Assembly: GCA_902774795.1 (NCBI GenBank)
Contig: CACYKA010000002.1
Location: forward strand, 47,933-111,932
Length of the DNA: 64,000 bases
From: an uncultured Prevotellaceae bacterium
GTDB taxonomy: Bacteria > Bacteroidota > Bacteroidia > Bacteroidales > Bacteroidaceae
Direction of reading: 5' to 3'
Shown here: piece by piece, positions 8,406-17,267 of the stretch
Numbering within the stretch: the first letter of the stretch is position 1
Layout of the letters: each line of letters begins with the position of its first letter
Position numbers and translations under genes: made by a program
The notes under the pieces: generated by a model
Databases searched by the model: none
What the model saw: the letters and a program-made list of their open reading frames with translations, nothing else
Told to the model about the DNA's origin: nothing

Positions 8406-9032
8406 ATGGCAAAAATCACATCCAATTTATCTATTGTTCGTCTGTGTGAGGATTATCAGACATCGAGTAAGATTAACATGTGGGCGAATATCGTCAAGAC
8501 ATTGATACTTCTGGCTGCAGCAGTATACATCATTTTTGGTGCTATGGTGACTACACGTGGCGGTTTGATGCCTGGAGTCCTCTATATATTATTAGGTCTG
8601 GTACATGCTTTCATAGCTTTCTTCTGTGTTTATATCATTCGTGCCCTTGCTATCATTACTGAGGCAGCAACAATGATAGTCCTCGAGCACAAGGAGGCAG
8701 AATACTACAGCAAGGAGGCAAAGATTGCCAACATATACAGCGAAGAGGAGATGAACAGGGAGTATGCTAAGCCTAACAGGGCTGCAGTTGATGAGGCTCC
8801 AGAGACCCCTACCGTATCAAAGTCAGCACGTGTTGTAAGCGAGACAAGCAACAGCGGTTGGACATCAACACCTCCGGCTCGCCTGCGCACAGGTGCAAAG
8901 TGCCGTCGTCGCGGAGATACCAAGACTATGGAGATACAGGATATCAGCATGGGTCGCTACACATGTATGGATCCGCTGACTCATAAATTCCTTGGCGACT
9001 TCAAAATTGAAGATCTTGAATTCCCAGTATAA
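8406..9032 (+). CDS. Two-helix membrane protein of unknown function
   Basis: I do not recognise this 208-aa protein. A soluble N-terminus of about 25 residues precedes two hydrophobic helices (about residues 28-48 and 55-85, VKTLILLAAAVYIIFGAMV and LYILLGLVHAFIAFFCVYII). Then come a charged helical stretch (EHKEAEYYSKEAKIANIYSE), a Pro/Thr-rich linker and a C-terminal domain ending DPLTHKFLGDFKIEDLEFPV. It starts 27 bases after tRNA-Arg and its TAA overlaps the ATG of the next gene by one base, so the two act as an operon. Confidence 0.75.
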   Translation: MAKITSNLSIVRLCEDYQTSSKINMWANIVKTLILLAAAVYIIFGAMVTTRGGLMPGVLYILLGLVHAFIAFFCVYIIRALAIITEAATMIVLEHKEAEYYSKEAKIANIYSEEEMNREYAKPNRAAVDEAPETPTVSKSARVVSETSNSGWTSTPPARLRTGAKCRRRGDTKTMEIQDISMGRYTCMDPLTHKFLGDFKIEDLEFPV

Positions 9033-9619
9033 TGAGCAGAAAATTCTTTTATAAGTATTCTTTCCTGTTAGTTGTCTGCCTGTGTCTTGTAGGCTGCAAG
9101 GGACAGCTTGTTGATGAATACTGCAATCATACAGCATCTTTTCGTTTTGATTTCCAGTATGGTCACACCCAGTCATATCTGTATGCTGCATTGAATTCTT
9201 CTGACTATTTTGTTTTTGTTAGCACTAACCCCATCGATGGAGGTTTTGACCTTATAACAGAGGCTTATGGTAATAAAGAAATAAATGTAGAGCATGTTAC
9301 GGAGGCTGTATTGACAAAAAACGGGAGAGCATTGGGATTAAACAACGGTCTCATCGTAGGACGCTCTTCCTTACAGAATGGTGAACTGTATGTTTTTGAC
9401 AGGCAGTGTCCGAACTGTTTTAATGAGACTAGCCAAAAGAAATACGCTTTGAAGTTTCAGAATTCTGCCAATGTTATTTGCGATCGTTGTAAACGCGTTT
9501 ACGGACTTCTTAATGGAGGTGTCGTAGTGGCCGATGAAATAGGACATGATGTTAACGAAAAGCTGTTCCGCTATCGTGCAACATATTCTGGTACGTATCT
9601 CCAGGTTGCAAACCAATAA
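9032..9619 (+). CDS. Predicted lipoprotein with two CxxC pairs
   Basis: A 195-aa exported lipoprotein of unknown function. The signal peptide ends in a lipobox (LCLVGC, Cys near residue 22). The C-terminal half carries two spaced cysteine pairs, RQCPNCF and VICDRCKRVYGLLNGG. This resembles a zinc ribbon or a Rieske-like fold whose histidines are replaced by cysteine; the GLLNGG turn after the second pair is Rieske-like. It is coupled to the preceding membrane protein by TAATG. Metal content cannot be judged from sequence. Confidence 0.75.
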   Translation: MSRKFFYKYSFLLVVCLCLVGCKGQLVDEYCNHTASFRFDFQYGHTQSYLYAALNSSDYFVFVSTNPIDGGFDLITEAYGNKEINVEHVTEAVLTKNGRALGLNNGLIVGRSSLQNGELYVFDRQCPNCFNETSQKKYALKFQNSANVICDRCKRVYGLLNGGVVVADEIGHDVNEKLFRYRATYSGTYLQVANQ

Positions 9620-9638
9620 ATTTTTTCTTCTTTAGGTT

Positions 9639-10973
9639 ATGAAGCTTTGGTCAAAAGGATTTGAGATCAATAAGGAAATAGAACGTTTTACGGTAGGTCG
9701 TGACCGTGAGATGGACTTGTATCTTGCCAAGTACGACGTTTTGGGCAGTATGGCGCATATCACCATGCTTAACTCCATAGGTCTTATAGGTGATGATGAA
9801 CTTCCGTTGCTCCTTGCAGAGTTACGCAAGATATATGCTATCTGCGAAGAGGGCAAATTTGTAATTGAGGACGATATAGAGGATGTTCATTCCCAGGTAG
9901 AGCTGATGCTCACACGTGCATTGGGCGATATGGGAAAGAAGATTCACTCAGGCCGCTCAAGGAATGATCAGGTATTGGTTGACCTGAAGCTGTTTACTCG
10001 TGCAGAGCTGAAGACTGTCGTAGAGGAGACAAAGACACTTTTCGACGAACTCATCGCTCAAAGCGAGGCCAATAAGGATGTCCTCATGCCAGGATATACC
10101 CATCTGCAGATAGCGATGCCTTCAAGTTTCGGACTTTGGTTTGGTGCTTATGCAGAGAGTCTTACTGATGATATGCTCTATCTTCATTCGGCATACAAGA
10201 TGACCAACCGCAATCCTCTGGGTTCTGCAGCAGGATATGGTTCATCTTTCCCACTTAACAGGCAAATGACGACAGACCTGTTGGGCTTTGACTCTATGAA
10301 CTATAATGTTGTCTATGCTCAGATGGGCAGGGGTAAGATGGAGCGCAATGTGGCATTCTCTATTGCAGGCCTCGCTGGTACGATGGCAAAGATGGCATTT
10401 GACGCCTGTCTCTTCAACTCTCAGAATTTCGGATTCGTAAAGCTTCCAAAGGAGTGTACGACAGGCTCTTCAATAATGCCTCATAAGAAGAATCCGGATG
10501 TTTTTGAGCTGATACGTGCAAAATGTAACAAGCTACAGGCTCTGCCGACACAGGTAACGCTGATACAGAATAACCTGCCATGTGGCTATTTCCGCGACCT
10601 GCAGATAATCAAGGAATGTTTCCTGCCAGCCTTTGATGAGTTGAAGGACTGCCTGCGCATGTGCGCATACATTATTAATAAGATAGAAGTAAAGCAGAAT
10701 ATCCTCGACAATCCTATGTATGACGCTATCTTCTCTGTTGAGGAGGTTAACAAGCTGGCATCAGAGGGTATGCCGTTCCGCGATGCTTACAAGAAGGTTG
10801 GTCTGGAGATAGAGGCAGGTGACTTTAAGCCTAACAAGAATATCCACCATACACACGAAGGTTCAATAGGAAACCTTTGTAATGACAAGATTGTGGAATT
10901 GATGAATGGCATCCTGGAAGGATTCCACTTCGAGAAGGTTGACAAGGCTGTAAAAAAACTACTCCTCGGCTAA
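9639..10973 (+). CDS. argH: Argininosuccinate lyase
   Basis: Splits argininosuccinate into arginine and fumarate, the last step of arginine synthesis. At 444 aa it is a normal-length member of the fumarase/aspartase superfamily with the signature GSSIMPHKKNPDVFELIRAK, the HSGRSRNDQV loop and GYTHLQIAMPSSFG. Other arg genes are not nearby. The end overlaps the convergent lipoprotein gene by 15 bases. Confidence 0.96.
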   Translation: MKLWSKGFEINKEIERFTVGRDREMDLYLAKYDVLGSMAHITMLNSIGLIGDDELPLLLAELRKIYAICEEGKFVIEDDIEDVHSQVELMLTRALGDMGKKIHSGRSRNDQVLVDLKLFTRAELKTVVEETKTLFDELIAQSEANKDVLMPGYTHLQIAMPSSFGLWFGAYAESLTDDMLYLHSAYKMTNRNPLGSAAGYGSSFPLNRQMTTDLLGFDSMNYNVVYAQMGRGKMERNVAFSIAGLAGTMAKMAFDACLFNSQNFGFVKLPKECTTGSSIMPHKKNPDVFELIRAKCNKLQALPTQVTLIQNNLPCGYFRDLQIIKECFLPAFDELKDCLRMCAYIINKIEVKQNILDNPMYDAIFSVEEVNKLASEGMPFRDAYKKVGLEIEAGDFKPNKNIHHTHEGSIGNLCNDKIVELMNGILEGFHFEKVDKAVKKLLLG

Positions 10974-11915
10974 TTTTGGAATAGGAATAGCTCGTCCGGT
11001 TATCTTACCGTTCTTTAGACGTATATTGTCGGGAATATTGTTAATACCAAGTGTTTTAACGATATTCCCGTCTATCATTTTACCATCGCAGATAGTAGGA
11101 ACATCCTCAGCCTCGCATTGTTTGAGTATCTGGCGGCATTTCTTGACGTCAGCATCAAGACAGATAGAGATGATGTGGTCAAAGGAAATCTTCTTTTTGT
11201 CCTTATCTGAATTATATGAATGGTAAATGTACGAATCCTTGTTGTTAACCTGCCTCAGCATGCTTTGTGAATCATAGTTCCAACTTGCCCATACTACGAT
11301 GAGGCAGTTGCCCTTCATCAGGGTATTGCTGCTGATAGTCTTTCCGTTGATGTCTTTGGCAGAGAAAGCCGGCAGCCTGTCACCAACAGAGCAAGCGACT
11401 TTTATAGGCAGATATTGCCTCTGTAGCCATAGCGAGATAAGTGTACCTGGATTCTCCTTAACATATTTCCGTGCCTGAGCTTCAAGGTCCTTTGGAGACA
11501 ACTCATTGGTGTTATGTCGCCATTCGGTGAATTCGTCATTTTCATCCGTACCTGTAACTTCTATATCCTTCAGTTTTGCTGCACTGCCGTCAAAACTTAT
11601 ATCAGCTCCTGGCTTGACAAAAATAGGAATTTGTTTGAAGTTTGGAAAGACGATAACGATGGTTCCCTCATTCATGATGGGGCGTTCGTAAGTAAATCGT
11701 CCGCCGTTGACCCTGATAGTATCAATACCTGACAGAATGCCGTCAGGAGAATACACTAGGAATTCTGCTGTGTTGACGTTGAGAAGTCGTCCGTCAACAG
11801 AGAAGTGTTCGTGGTCAGAGCCGCATGAGGTCAGGAATAAAAAAAAGAAGAGAATAAAAGAAAAGACAGTCGCTTGAAGATGCCAATGACGTAAACGTTT
11901 ATAAGACATAATCAT
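10959..11915 (-). CDS. DUF4369-like/thioredoxin-fold lipoprotein lacking the redox CxxC
   Basis: A 318-aa exported protein with lipobox FLTSC after a hydrophobic signal. The N-terminal beta-rich half (VDGRLLNVNTAEFLVYSPDG) resembles DUF4369. The C-terminal half has a TlpA/AhpC-like thioredoxin fold (VGDRLPAFSAKDINGKTIS, then LIVVWASWNYDS). Where active TlpA-like proteins have WASWCxxC, this one has WASWNYDS, so a thiol-disulfide role is unlikely. Starts at 11915 or at the in-frame ATG 11909 are equally good. The role is unknown; ligand binding or a structural role is possible. Confidence 0.75.
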   Translation of the reverse strand: MIMSYKRLRHWHLQATVFSFILFFFLFLTSCGSDHEHFSVDGRLLNVNTAEFLVYSPDGILSGIDTIRVNGGRFTYERPIMNEGTIVIVFPNFKQIPIFVKPGADISFDGSAAKLKDIEVTGTDENDEFTEWRHNTNELSPKDLEAQARKYVKENPGTLISLWLQRQYLPIKVACSVGDRLPAFSAKDINGKTISSNTLMKGNCLIVVWASWNYDSQSMLRQVNNKDSYIYHSYNSDKDKKKISFDHIISICLDADVKKCRQILKQCEAEDVPTICDGKMIDGNIVKTLGINNIPDNIRLKNGKITGRAIPIPKLAEE

Positions 11916-11960
11916 AACTCTTAACTTTTTATTCTCTACTCTTAACTATTAAGAATCTTG

Positions 11961-12046
11961 TGCCGCGAGCGGGACTCGAACCCGCACGACCGTTTCGGGT
12001 CAAGGGATTTTAAGTCCCTCGTGTCTACCAATTCCACCATTGCGGC
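11961..12046 (-). tRNA. tRNA-Leu (anticodon TAA)
   Basis: An 86-base class II tRNA with long variable arm on the minus strand. Acceptor GCCGCAA pairs with TCGCGGC (one A-C mismatch at pair 6-67), the anticodon loop contains TAA (in GACTTAAAATCC) and the T arm is GCGGG/CCCGC. No CCA is encoded. It reads UUA and, by wobble, UUG codons. Confidence 0.95.
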
Positions 12047-12076
12047 AGCCGTGTCTGCTTTTTACCAAAGCGGTTG

Positions 12077-12084
12077 CAAAGGTA
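12077..12084 (-). promoter_or_regulatory. Bacteroidales -7 element for tRNA-Leu
   Basis: Minus strand TACCTTTG, about 30 bases upstream of the tRNA 5' end. Confidence 0.65.
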
Positions 12085-12183
12085 CAAATAAGTTACGAAT
12101 AATGCAAGAAAAAACAGAAAAATTTGCTTTTTGCTGTTAATGTAGCACCTTTGACATTAGACTTTTGACCTTTGACCAGCAGG

Positions 12184-12666
12184 TCAAGCATATGGTATCA
12201 TAGCGAGCATATCGGCAAATTTGTCTATGCCAGATTCCAGTTTGTTGCCAATCATCATCTTTATCATGGGGTTGAGGTCTGCTTTCAGCGTCAGCTTCAT
12301 ACGTGTTCCAACCTCACCAGGAAGCAGCTGAATCCACATATTTGCTTCTATAGGTGACTGCTGGGTCTCAAACTTTATGGTACCTTTTCCTTCATTTATG
12401 GCTGGGTCCTCACGCTCTATGATGTTCAGGGCAATGACACCCATCATACCTGTATCAAGCGCCATGCTGTCTGGAGTCAGGGTAACATTCTTCAGCATAT
12501 TAAGATAAGAAGGATCTTGTCCGGCAGCTTCTATCTGTTGCTTCAGTTGTTCATTGTTCTGGGCATTTTCCACGATAGGACGCAGATTCTCCAAGTTAGA
12601 CAGCTTGGCATAAACTGCCTCTATAGGAGAAGGGATTTGCTTTACTTGACTTTCGTATTTGCTCAT
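12184..12666 (-). CDS. SRPBCC (START/polyketide cyclase-like) family protein
   Basis: A 160-aa soluble protein starting MSKYESQVKQIPSPIEAVYAKLSNLENL, the usual first strand and helix of the SRPBCC fold, and ending with a long C-terminal helix (NPMIKMMIGNKLESGIDKFADMLAMI). The fold binds hydrophobic ligands; this subgroup has no known function. ATG 12666 forms a four-base ATGA overlap with the pyrE stop, which is why I prefer it to 12675. It is the last gene of the rpoN operon. A weak hairpin TTGACC/GGTCAA overlaps its stop codon. Confidence 0.85.
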   Translation of the reverse strand: MSKYESQVKQIPSPIEAVYAKLSNLENLRPIVENAQNNEQLKQQIEAAGQDPSYLNMLKNVTLTPDSMALDTGMMGVIALNIIEREDPAINEGKGTIKFETQQSPIEANMWIQLLPGEVGTRMKLTLKADLNPMIKMMIGNKLESGIDKFADMLAMIPYA

Positions 12667-13295
12667 TGTTTCCAAGTATTAGGTGATTTACGCCATTCTG
12701 CCAGGACTTCAAGGTCTTCTGGCTTAATATATCCCGTTTTTGCAGCTATTGCTGTAGTATGTTCATAGTCTGACAGCGTTACTAAACGAACGTTTGCAGC
12801 GGCAAAAGCCTCTTCTGCCACAGGGAATCCGTAGGTATAGCTTGCCACCATTCCTACAACCTCAAAACCTGCCTGACGCAGAGCCTCAACGGCCTTCAGG
12901 GAAGAGCCGCCTGTGCTGATAAGGTCTTCAATAACCACTACCTTTGCTCCTTCAGGAATGGTTCCCTCAATCTGATTTCCCATACCGTGATCTTTTGGCT
13001 TCGGACGAACATAGCAATATGGCAGTTGTAATTGGTCGGCAACAAGTGCGCCCTGTGCGATGGCACCTGTGGCAACGCCTGCTACGGCAGTAGCCTCTGG
13101 GAATTCTGTATGAACGAGGTGAACCAGTTCATTCTTTACAAAAGAGCGCAACTCTGGGTATGCAAGTGTCTTGCGATTGTCTGTATAAATGGGTGACTTC
13201 CATCCGCTGGCCCATGTAAAAGGGTCGTTGGGTTGCAGTTTGATTGCTTTTACAGCAAGTAGCTGTTCTGCGAAAGAATCGGCAATTTTTTTCAT
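12663..13295 (-). CDS. pyrE: Orotate phosphoribosyltransferase
   Basis: Makes orotidine 5'-phosphate from orotate and PRPP in de novo pyrimidine synthesis. The 210-aa protein has the PRPP-binding motif VVVIEDLISTGGSS, the catalytic loop RPKPKDHGMGNQIEG and the orotate-binding segment SPIYTDNRK. Its start overlaps the ispG stop by four bases (ATGA) and its stop overlaps the SRPBCC start in the same way. Confidence 0.95.
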   Translation of the reverse strand: MKKIADSFAEQLLAVKAIKLQPNDPFTWASGWKSPIYTDNRKTLAYPELRSFVKNELVHLVHTEFPEATAVAGVATGAIAQGALVADQLQLPYCYVRPKPKDHGMGNQIEGTIPEGAKVVVIEDLISTGGSSLKAVEALRQAGFEVVGMVASYTYGFPVAEEAFAAANVRLVTLSDYEHTTAIAAKTGYIKPEDLEVLAEWRKSPNTWKQ

Positions 13296-14677
13296 TTTAT
13301 ATCATTTTTTATATAGTCCAACAATTTTTCTACGGCTTCAGATTCAGGGATATTCTTCTCTATGCATTGTTTGCCTTTATAAAGCGATATCCTGTTAGGT
13401 CCGGCGCCAACATATCCATAGTCGGCATCAGCCATCTCTCCAGGGCCGTTGACGATGCATCCCATGATACCTATTTTGAGGCCTTTCCAAATCTCCGCTT
13501 TATCAGACATTGCTGTCTCCTGTGCCACTGCAGCCTTTATCTTTGCTATGGTACCGCGCAGGTCGTAGAGTGTTCTTCCGCATCCAGGACATGAGATATA
13601 TTCTGTCTTGGTAAACTTTACCCTTGCAGCCTGCATGATAGCATCGGCAAGTTCCTGTTGTGGTTTGTCAAAGTTTGTGATGCAGAGTTCCTTAGCCTTT
13701 CTGTCTATCAGCAGGGCTCCTGCTGCCATTGCGGCCTTAAGTTGCAGGTCTTCGCGGTTCTCTTCGTTGAATGAGAGGAAAAGGGTGTCATTCTCTATGC
13801 TGGCATTCTCGCGCAGAGAGGCACATTCATCGATAAAACCGACAATTTTCTTTGCTACAGGAATCTCGCATTCAGGTTCCTCTGAAAGACTGACGCGGAT
13901 AGTATCTCCTATACCCTCTGTCAGTAATGCTCCGATGCCTACAGCGCTCTTTATGCGTCCGTCCTCACCTTCGCCGGCTTCTGTTACACCCAGATGCAGA
14001 GGATAGTGCATATCTTCTTTATCCATAGTGCTTACGAGCAGCCTTACACTCTGAACCATAACGACAGTGTTGCTGGCCTTGATGGATAATACTACGTCTG
14101 TAAAGTTTTCTCTTTTGCAGATACGTAGGAATTCCATGCAGGATTCCACGATGCCTTCGGGTGTGTCGCCATATCTTGACATGATGCGGTCAGACAGTGA
14201 GCCATGATTGACACCTATTCTTATTGCCGTATGATGTTCTTTGCAGATATTCAGGAACGGAATGAAACGCTCTTCTATCTTCTGCAGTTCATCGGCATAT
14301 TCTTCTGCAGAATAGTCGATATGCTTAAAGGTGCGAGCTGGGTCAACATAGTTTCCTGGGTTCACACGCACTTTCTCGCAATACTTTGCTGCTATGTCAG
14401 CCACATTGGCGTTGAAATGTACGTCTGCCACGAGTGGGGTAGTGTAGCCTTCTGCTTTCAGGGCGGCAGATATATTAGCCATATTCTCAGCCTCTCGGCG
14501 TCCCTGTGTCGTCAGGCGTACCAGTTCTCCGCCAGCATCGATGATGCGTTTGGCCTGAGCTACGCATGCGGCGGTGTCATTGGTGTTGGTGGTTGTCATT
14601 GACTGCACCCTGATGGGGGCTCCACCTCCAATGGTAAGGTTTCCGACGTGTACCTGATTAGTTTGTCTTATAGTCAT
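13292..14677 (-). CDS. ispG: 4-hydroxy-3-methylbut-2-enyl diphosphate synthase, intermediate length
   Basis: Penultimate enzyme of the MEP isoprenoid pathway. The N-terminal TIM-barrel domain (IRVQSMTTTNTNDT, GVNHGSLSDRIM) and the C-terminal [4Fe-4S] domain (SCPGCGRTLYDL and GIMGCIVNGPGEMADADYG) are both present with all ligating cysteines. At 461 aa it lies between the short bacterial form (about 370-400) and the 600-residue form with a large inserted A* domain that I expect in Bacteroidales; the region about residues 280-345 is a shortened insert. The start overlaps the purE end by 20 bases. Confidence 0.92.
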   Translation of the reverse strand: MTIRQTNQVHVGNLTIGGGAPIRVQSMTTTNTNDTAACVAQAKRIIDAGGELVRLTTQGRREAENMANISAALKAEGYTTPLVADVHFNANVADIAAKYCEKVRVNPGNYVDPARTFKHIDYSAEEYADELQKIEERFIPFLNICKEHHTAIRIGVNHGSLSDRIMSRYGDTPEGIVESCMEFLRICKRENFTDVVLSIKASNTVVMVQSVRLLVSTMDKEDMHYPLHLGVTEAGEGEDGRIKSAVGIGALLTEGIGDTIRVSLSEEPECEIPVAKKIVGFIDECASLRENASIENDTLFLSFNEENREDLQLKAAMAAGALLIDRKAKELCITNFDKPQQELADAIMQAARVKFTKTEYISCPGCGRTLYDLRGTIAKIKAAVAQETAMSDKAEIWKGLKIGIMGCIVNGPGEMADADYGYVGAGPNRISLYKGKQCIEKNIPESEAVEKLLDYIKNDIK

Positions 14678-15164
14678 ATTTTACTTCTGATAGGTCAGCA
14701 TTAGCCTTTTCTATTTTCTTGCCTAAGCCGCTTTTGTATGCCTTCAGGCGCTCAGCTATTGAAGCGTCGGAGAGGGCCAGCATCTCCATTGCAAGAATGG
14801 CCGCATTCATCGCTCCGTTTACGCCTACTGTGGCAACGGGAATGCCTGGAGGCATCTGTATTATTGACAGCATGGCGTCGAGTCCGTCCAGCATACCCTT
14901 GATAGGTACGCCAATGACAGGCAGGGTTGTTGAGGCTGCTATCACGCCAGGCAGTGCTGCTGCCATACCGGCTGCTGCGATGATAACGCGTATTCCACGC
15001 CCTTCAGCATTGCGTGCAAAGTTCTCTACGGCATCGGGGGTACGATGAGCTGACAAAGCATTTACCTCAAAGGGTATCTGCTGTTCGTTAAGGAAGGCCA
15101 TAGCCTTTTCCATTACGGGCAAATCTGAAGTGCTGCCCATGATAATGCTTACTAATGGAGTCAT
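14658..15164 (-). CDS. purE: N5-carboxyaminoimidazole ribonucleotide mutase
   Basis: Rearranges N5-CAIR to CAIR in purine synthesis. At 168 aa it shows the class I PurE motifs VSIIMGSTSDLPVM, the active-site loop SAHRTPD and AGMAAALPGVIAASTTLPVIGVP. A longer in-frame reading begins at 15299, but MTPLVSIIMGSTSD at 15164 is the family start and forms a clean ATGA overlap with the upstream PAP2 gene. Confidence 0.95.
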   Translation of the reverse strand: MTPLVSIIMGSTSDLPVMEKAMAFLNEQQIPFEVNALSAHRTPDAVENFARNAEGRGIRVIIAAAGMAAALPGVIAASTTLPVIGVPIKGMLDGLDAMLSIIQMPPGIPVATVGVNGAMNAAILAMEMLALSDASIAERLKAYKSGLGKKIEKANADLSEVKYDYKTN

Positions 15165-15784
15165 GATAATATTACTGCTATAAATCCTGCGCCAAGTCCG
15201 AGGAGGTAGCCTCCGCAGATTTCGCCAAGAGTGTGAATTCTCAGAATCATACGTCCTGTGCCGATGATACCGGCCAAAATGATGAGTATGCATAGCCACC
15301 AGATAGGGTTAAAGCCATAAATGTAGCAGAATGCCGCTATGGCTCCAGTCGTGCCTCCGATGGCAGCGGTATGGGTGGATATCTTCCACCAGTTATTGAT
15401 TATTGCACCCAGAATCTGTATTGCCAGCGCTGCCACTACTATGCTTGACATAAAATGTGGCATGTGGAGCGAGTTCATGATATAGAAACAGGCAAAATAG
15501 GATGCTATGGAGATGACGTAAGGCACTATACGTCCTTCTTTGGAAAGCAGTTTCAGGAAAGACCATCCCTGATAGCGTTGATAAAGGCGTATGAGCGTTG
15601 TGGGAATGAGACAGGTAAATATCCATACGATAAGCAGCACCATCAGCTTATAGGCCAATGGAAGAATACTAAGGTATGACACGAAGAACAATACAACAAA
15701 AGCCACCAGTGGAAGATAGAATGGTGTAAACAGCAGGCTGATGTATCGTGCCATTATCAATATGATTCTGTTGTTGTCTCTCAT
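15161..15784 (-). CDS. PAP2-like membrane protein
   Basis: A 207-aa integral membrane protein with about six helices. The PAP2-like elements are STHTAAIGG (second motif) and the third motif in GTGRMILRIHTLGEICGGYLLG, where the usual SRxxxxxHxxxD appears as GRMILRIHTLGE. The first KxxxxxxRP motif is not clear, so phosphatase activity on lipid phosphates such as undecaprenyl diphosphate is plausible but unproven. Four-base ATGA overlaps link it to rpoN upstream and purE downstream. Confidence 0.8.
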   Translation of the reverse strand: MRDNNRIILIMARYISLLFTPFYLPLVAFVVLFFVSYLSILPLAYKLMVLLIVWIFTCLIPTTLIRLYQRYQGWSFLKLLSKEGRIVPYVISIASYFACFYIMNSLHMPHFMSSIVVAALAIQILGAIINNWWKISTHTAAIGGTTGAIAAFCYIYGFNPIWWLCILIILAGIIGTGRMILRIHTLGEICGGYLLGLGAGFIAVILS

Positions 15785-17241
15785 CTTCTCAGGTTGCTTG
15801 TCGGGATGCCCATCTGTTCGCGATATTTTGCTACAGTCCTTCTTGCGATAGGGAAGCCCATTTTCTTCAGTTCAGCCGCCAATCGTATGTCGCTGAGAGG
15901 TTTTCCCTGTGGTTCGTTGTCAATCAATTCTCGCAGCGCCTTTTTGATTCCCTTTGTTGAAACAGTCTCTCCGTCACCAGTGTCGTATGCCTCTGAGAAG
16001 AAATGTTTCAGCGGTATGATACCCCAAGGTAATTCTGCATATTTTGAGGCACAGACGCGCGATATTGTCGAAATATCAAGGTTTGTATGGTCGGCAATAT
16101 CTTTCAGTTTCATTGGGGAGAGGTCGCTGTCATCGCCGCTGAGAATGAATTTCTTTTGCAGTTTGATGATGGTTTTCATAGTCATCGTCATAGTCTGCTG
16201 GCGCTGTCTGATGGCATCAATATATGCTCTCGCCCTCGACATCTTCTGTTGTGCATATACCAGGGCCTCCTTGTCTGAGCGTGTCATGCTATCTGGATTC
16301 TGTCTGTATCCCTGCACCATCTCTTCAAAATCCTGTGATATGTGCAACTGTGGTATTCTGCCTTTCGGAAGAGTGAAAGAGATGTGTCCGTCATCGTCAA
16401 TGCTGATGACGAAGTCAGGAGTCACATGTTGTGTATTTCTACCGATGGTTTCGCCTAAAGCTGCTCCTGGACGTGGGTTCAGCTTCCGTATTTCCCCAAA
16501 CACCTTTTCTGCGGTGATATCGTCCATTTGCATCTGTTCTTCTATTTTCTTCCAGCGTTTCCGCGTGAAGTCTTCGTAATGGTCGTTTATCACCTGATAC
16601 ATCAACTTTGTCAATGGGGTGGCTTTCTTTCTGAAAATCTGTATCAGCAGACACTGTTGCAGGCTTTGCGCCCCTATGCCGGCAGGGTCGAATCCCTGAA
16701 GAATGGTCAGAACCTTCTCTATTTCTTCTGGTGTAACGTCAATATATTCATGTATGGCGAGCTCATCGCTGAGGCTTGTGACATCTTTTCTGAACAGCCC
16801 GTCACTGTCCAGGCTTCCTATGATATATTCCATAATCAGCTGCTGCTCTTCAGTCAGATCCTGTTCTCCCATCTGACTGTGCAGGGTGTCATAGAAAGAT
16901 TCGCTGTTTCCCCATACAGGTGTGTCGCCGCCGTTCTTTTCTGGTGTAGCATAGCTGGCCGCCGCTGTCGGAATATAGTCATCGTCATAGCGGTCATCGT
17001 CGTAATGGTCTATTACGGCGTCCAGTTCGTTAGTGGCTCCCTCGTCTGGGTTTTCAGACTCTTGCAACTCGGGTTCCAACGCCGGATTCTCGTCCAGTTC
17101 AGTCTGCACATATTCCTCAAACTGTGTCAGGGGCATTTCCAGCATCCGCACAAACATTACCTGTTGTGCGTTGAGGCGTTGCTGCTGCACCTGCGTCAGC
17201 TGCTGCTCCTGTGTCTGAATATGTGTCAGTTTCTGTGCCAA
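15781..17241 (-). CDS. rpoN: RNA polymerase sigma-54 factor
   Basis: Alternative sigma factor that needs AAA+ activators. Region I is glutamine-rich (QTQEQQLTQVQQQRLNAQQ), followed by the core-binding domain, the helix-turn-helix (DISTISRVCASKYAELPWGIIPLKHFF) and the C-terminal RpoN box ARRTVAKYREQ. The usual long ORF starts at ATG 17298, but a TACCTTTG promoter sits at 17268-17275, inside that extension. The TTG at 17241 gives MAQKLTHIQTQ, like family N-termini, and lies just downstream of the promoter, so I use it (486 aa). It heads a six-gene operon. Confidence 0.9.
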   Translation of the reverse strand: MAQKLTHIQTQEQQLTQVQQQRLNAQQVMFVRMLEMPLTQFEEYVQTELDENPALEPELQESENPDEGATNELDAVIDHYDDDRYDDDYIPTAAASYATPEKNGGDTPVWGNSESFYDTLHSQMGEQDLTEEQQLIMEYIIGSLDSDGLFRKDVTSLSDELAIHEYIDVTPEEIEKVLTILQGFDPAGIGAQSLQQCLLIQIFRKKATPLTKLMYQVINDHYEDFTRKRWKKIEEQMQMDDITAEKVFGEIRKLNPRPGAALGETIGRNTQHVTPDFVISIDDDGHISFTLPKGRIPQLHISQDFEEMVQGYRQNPDSMTRSDKEALVYAQQKMSRARAYIDAIRQRQQTMTMTMKTIIKLQKKFILSGDDSDLSPMKLKDIADHTNLDISTISRVCASKYAELPWGIIPLKHFFSEAYDTGDGETVSTKGIKKALRELIDNEPQGKPLSDIRLAAELKKMGFPIARRTVAKYREQMGIPTSNLRR

Positions 17242-17267
17242 TTGTCTGATATGGTTTTTATCACGTG

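Noticed and set aside
15165-15299. A 45-residue N-terminal extension of PurE.
   Set aside because: It overlaps the PAP2 coding region in another frame, while MTPLVSIIMGSTSD is the conserved PurE start.
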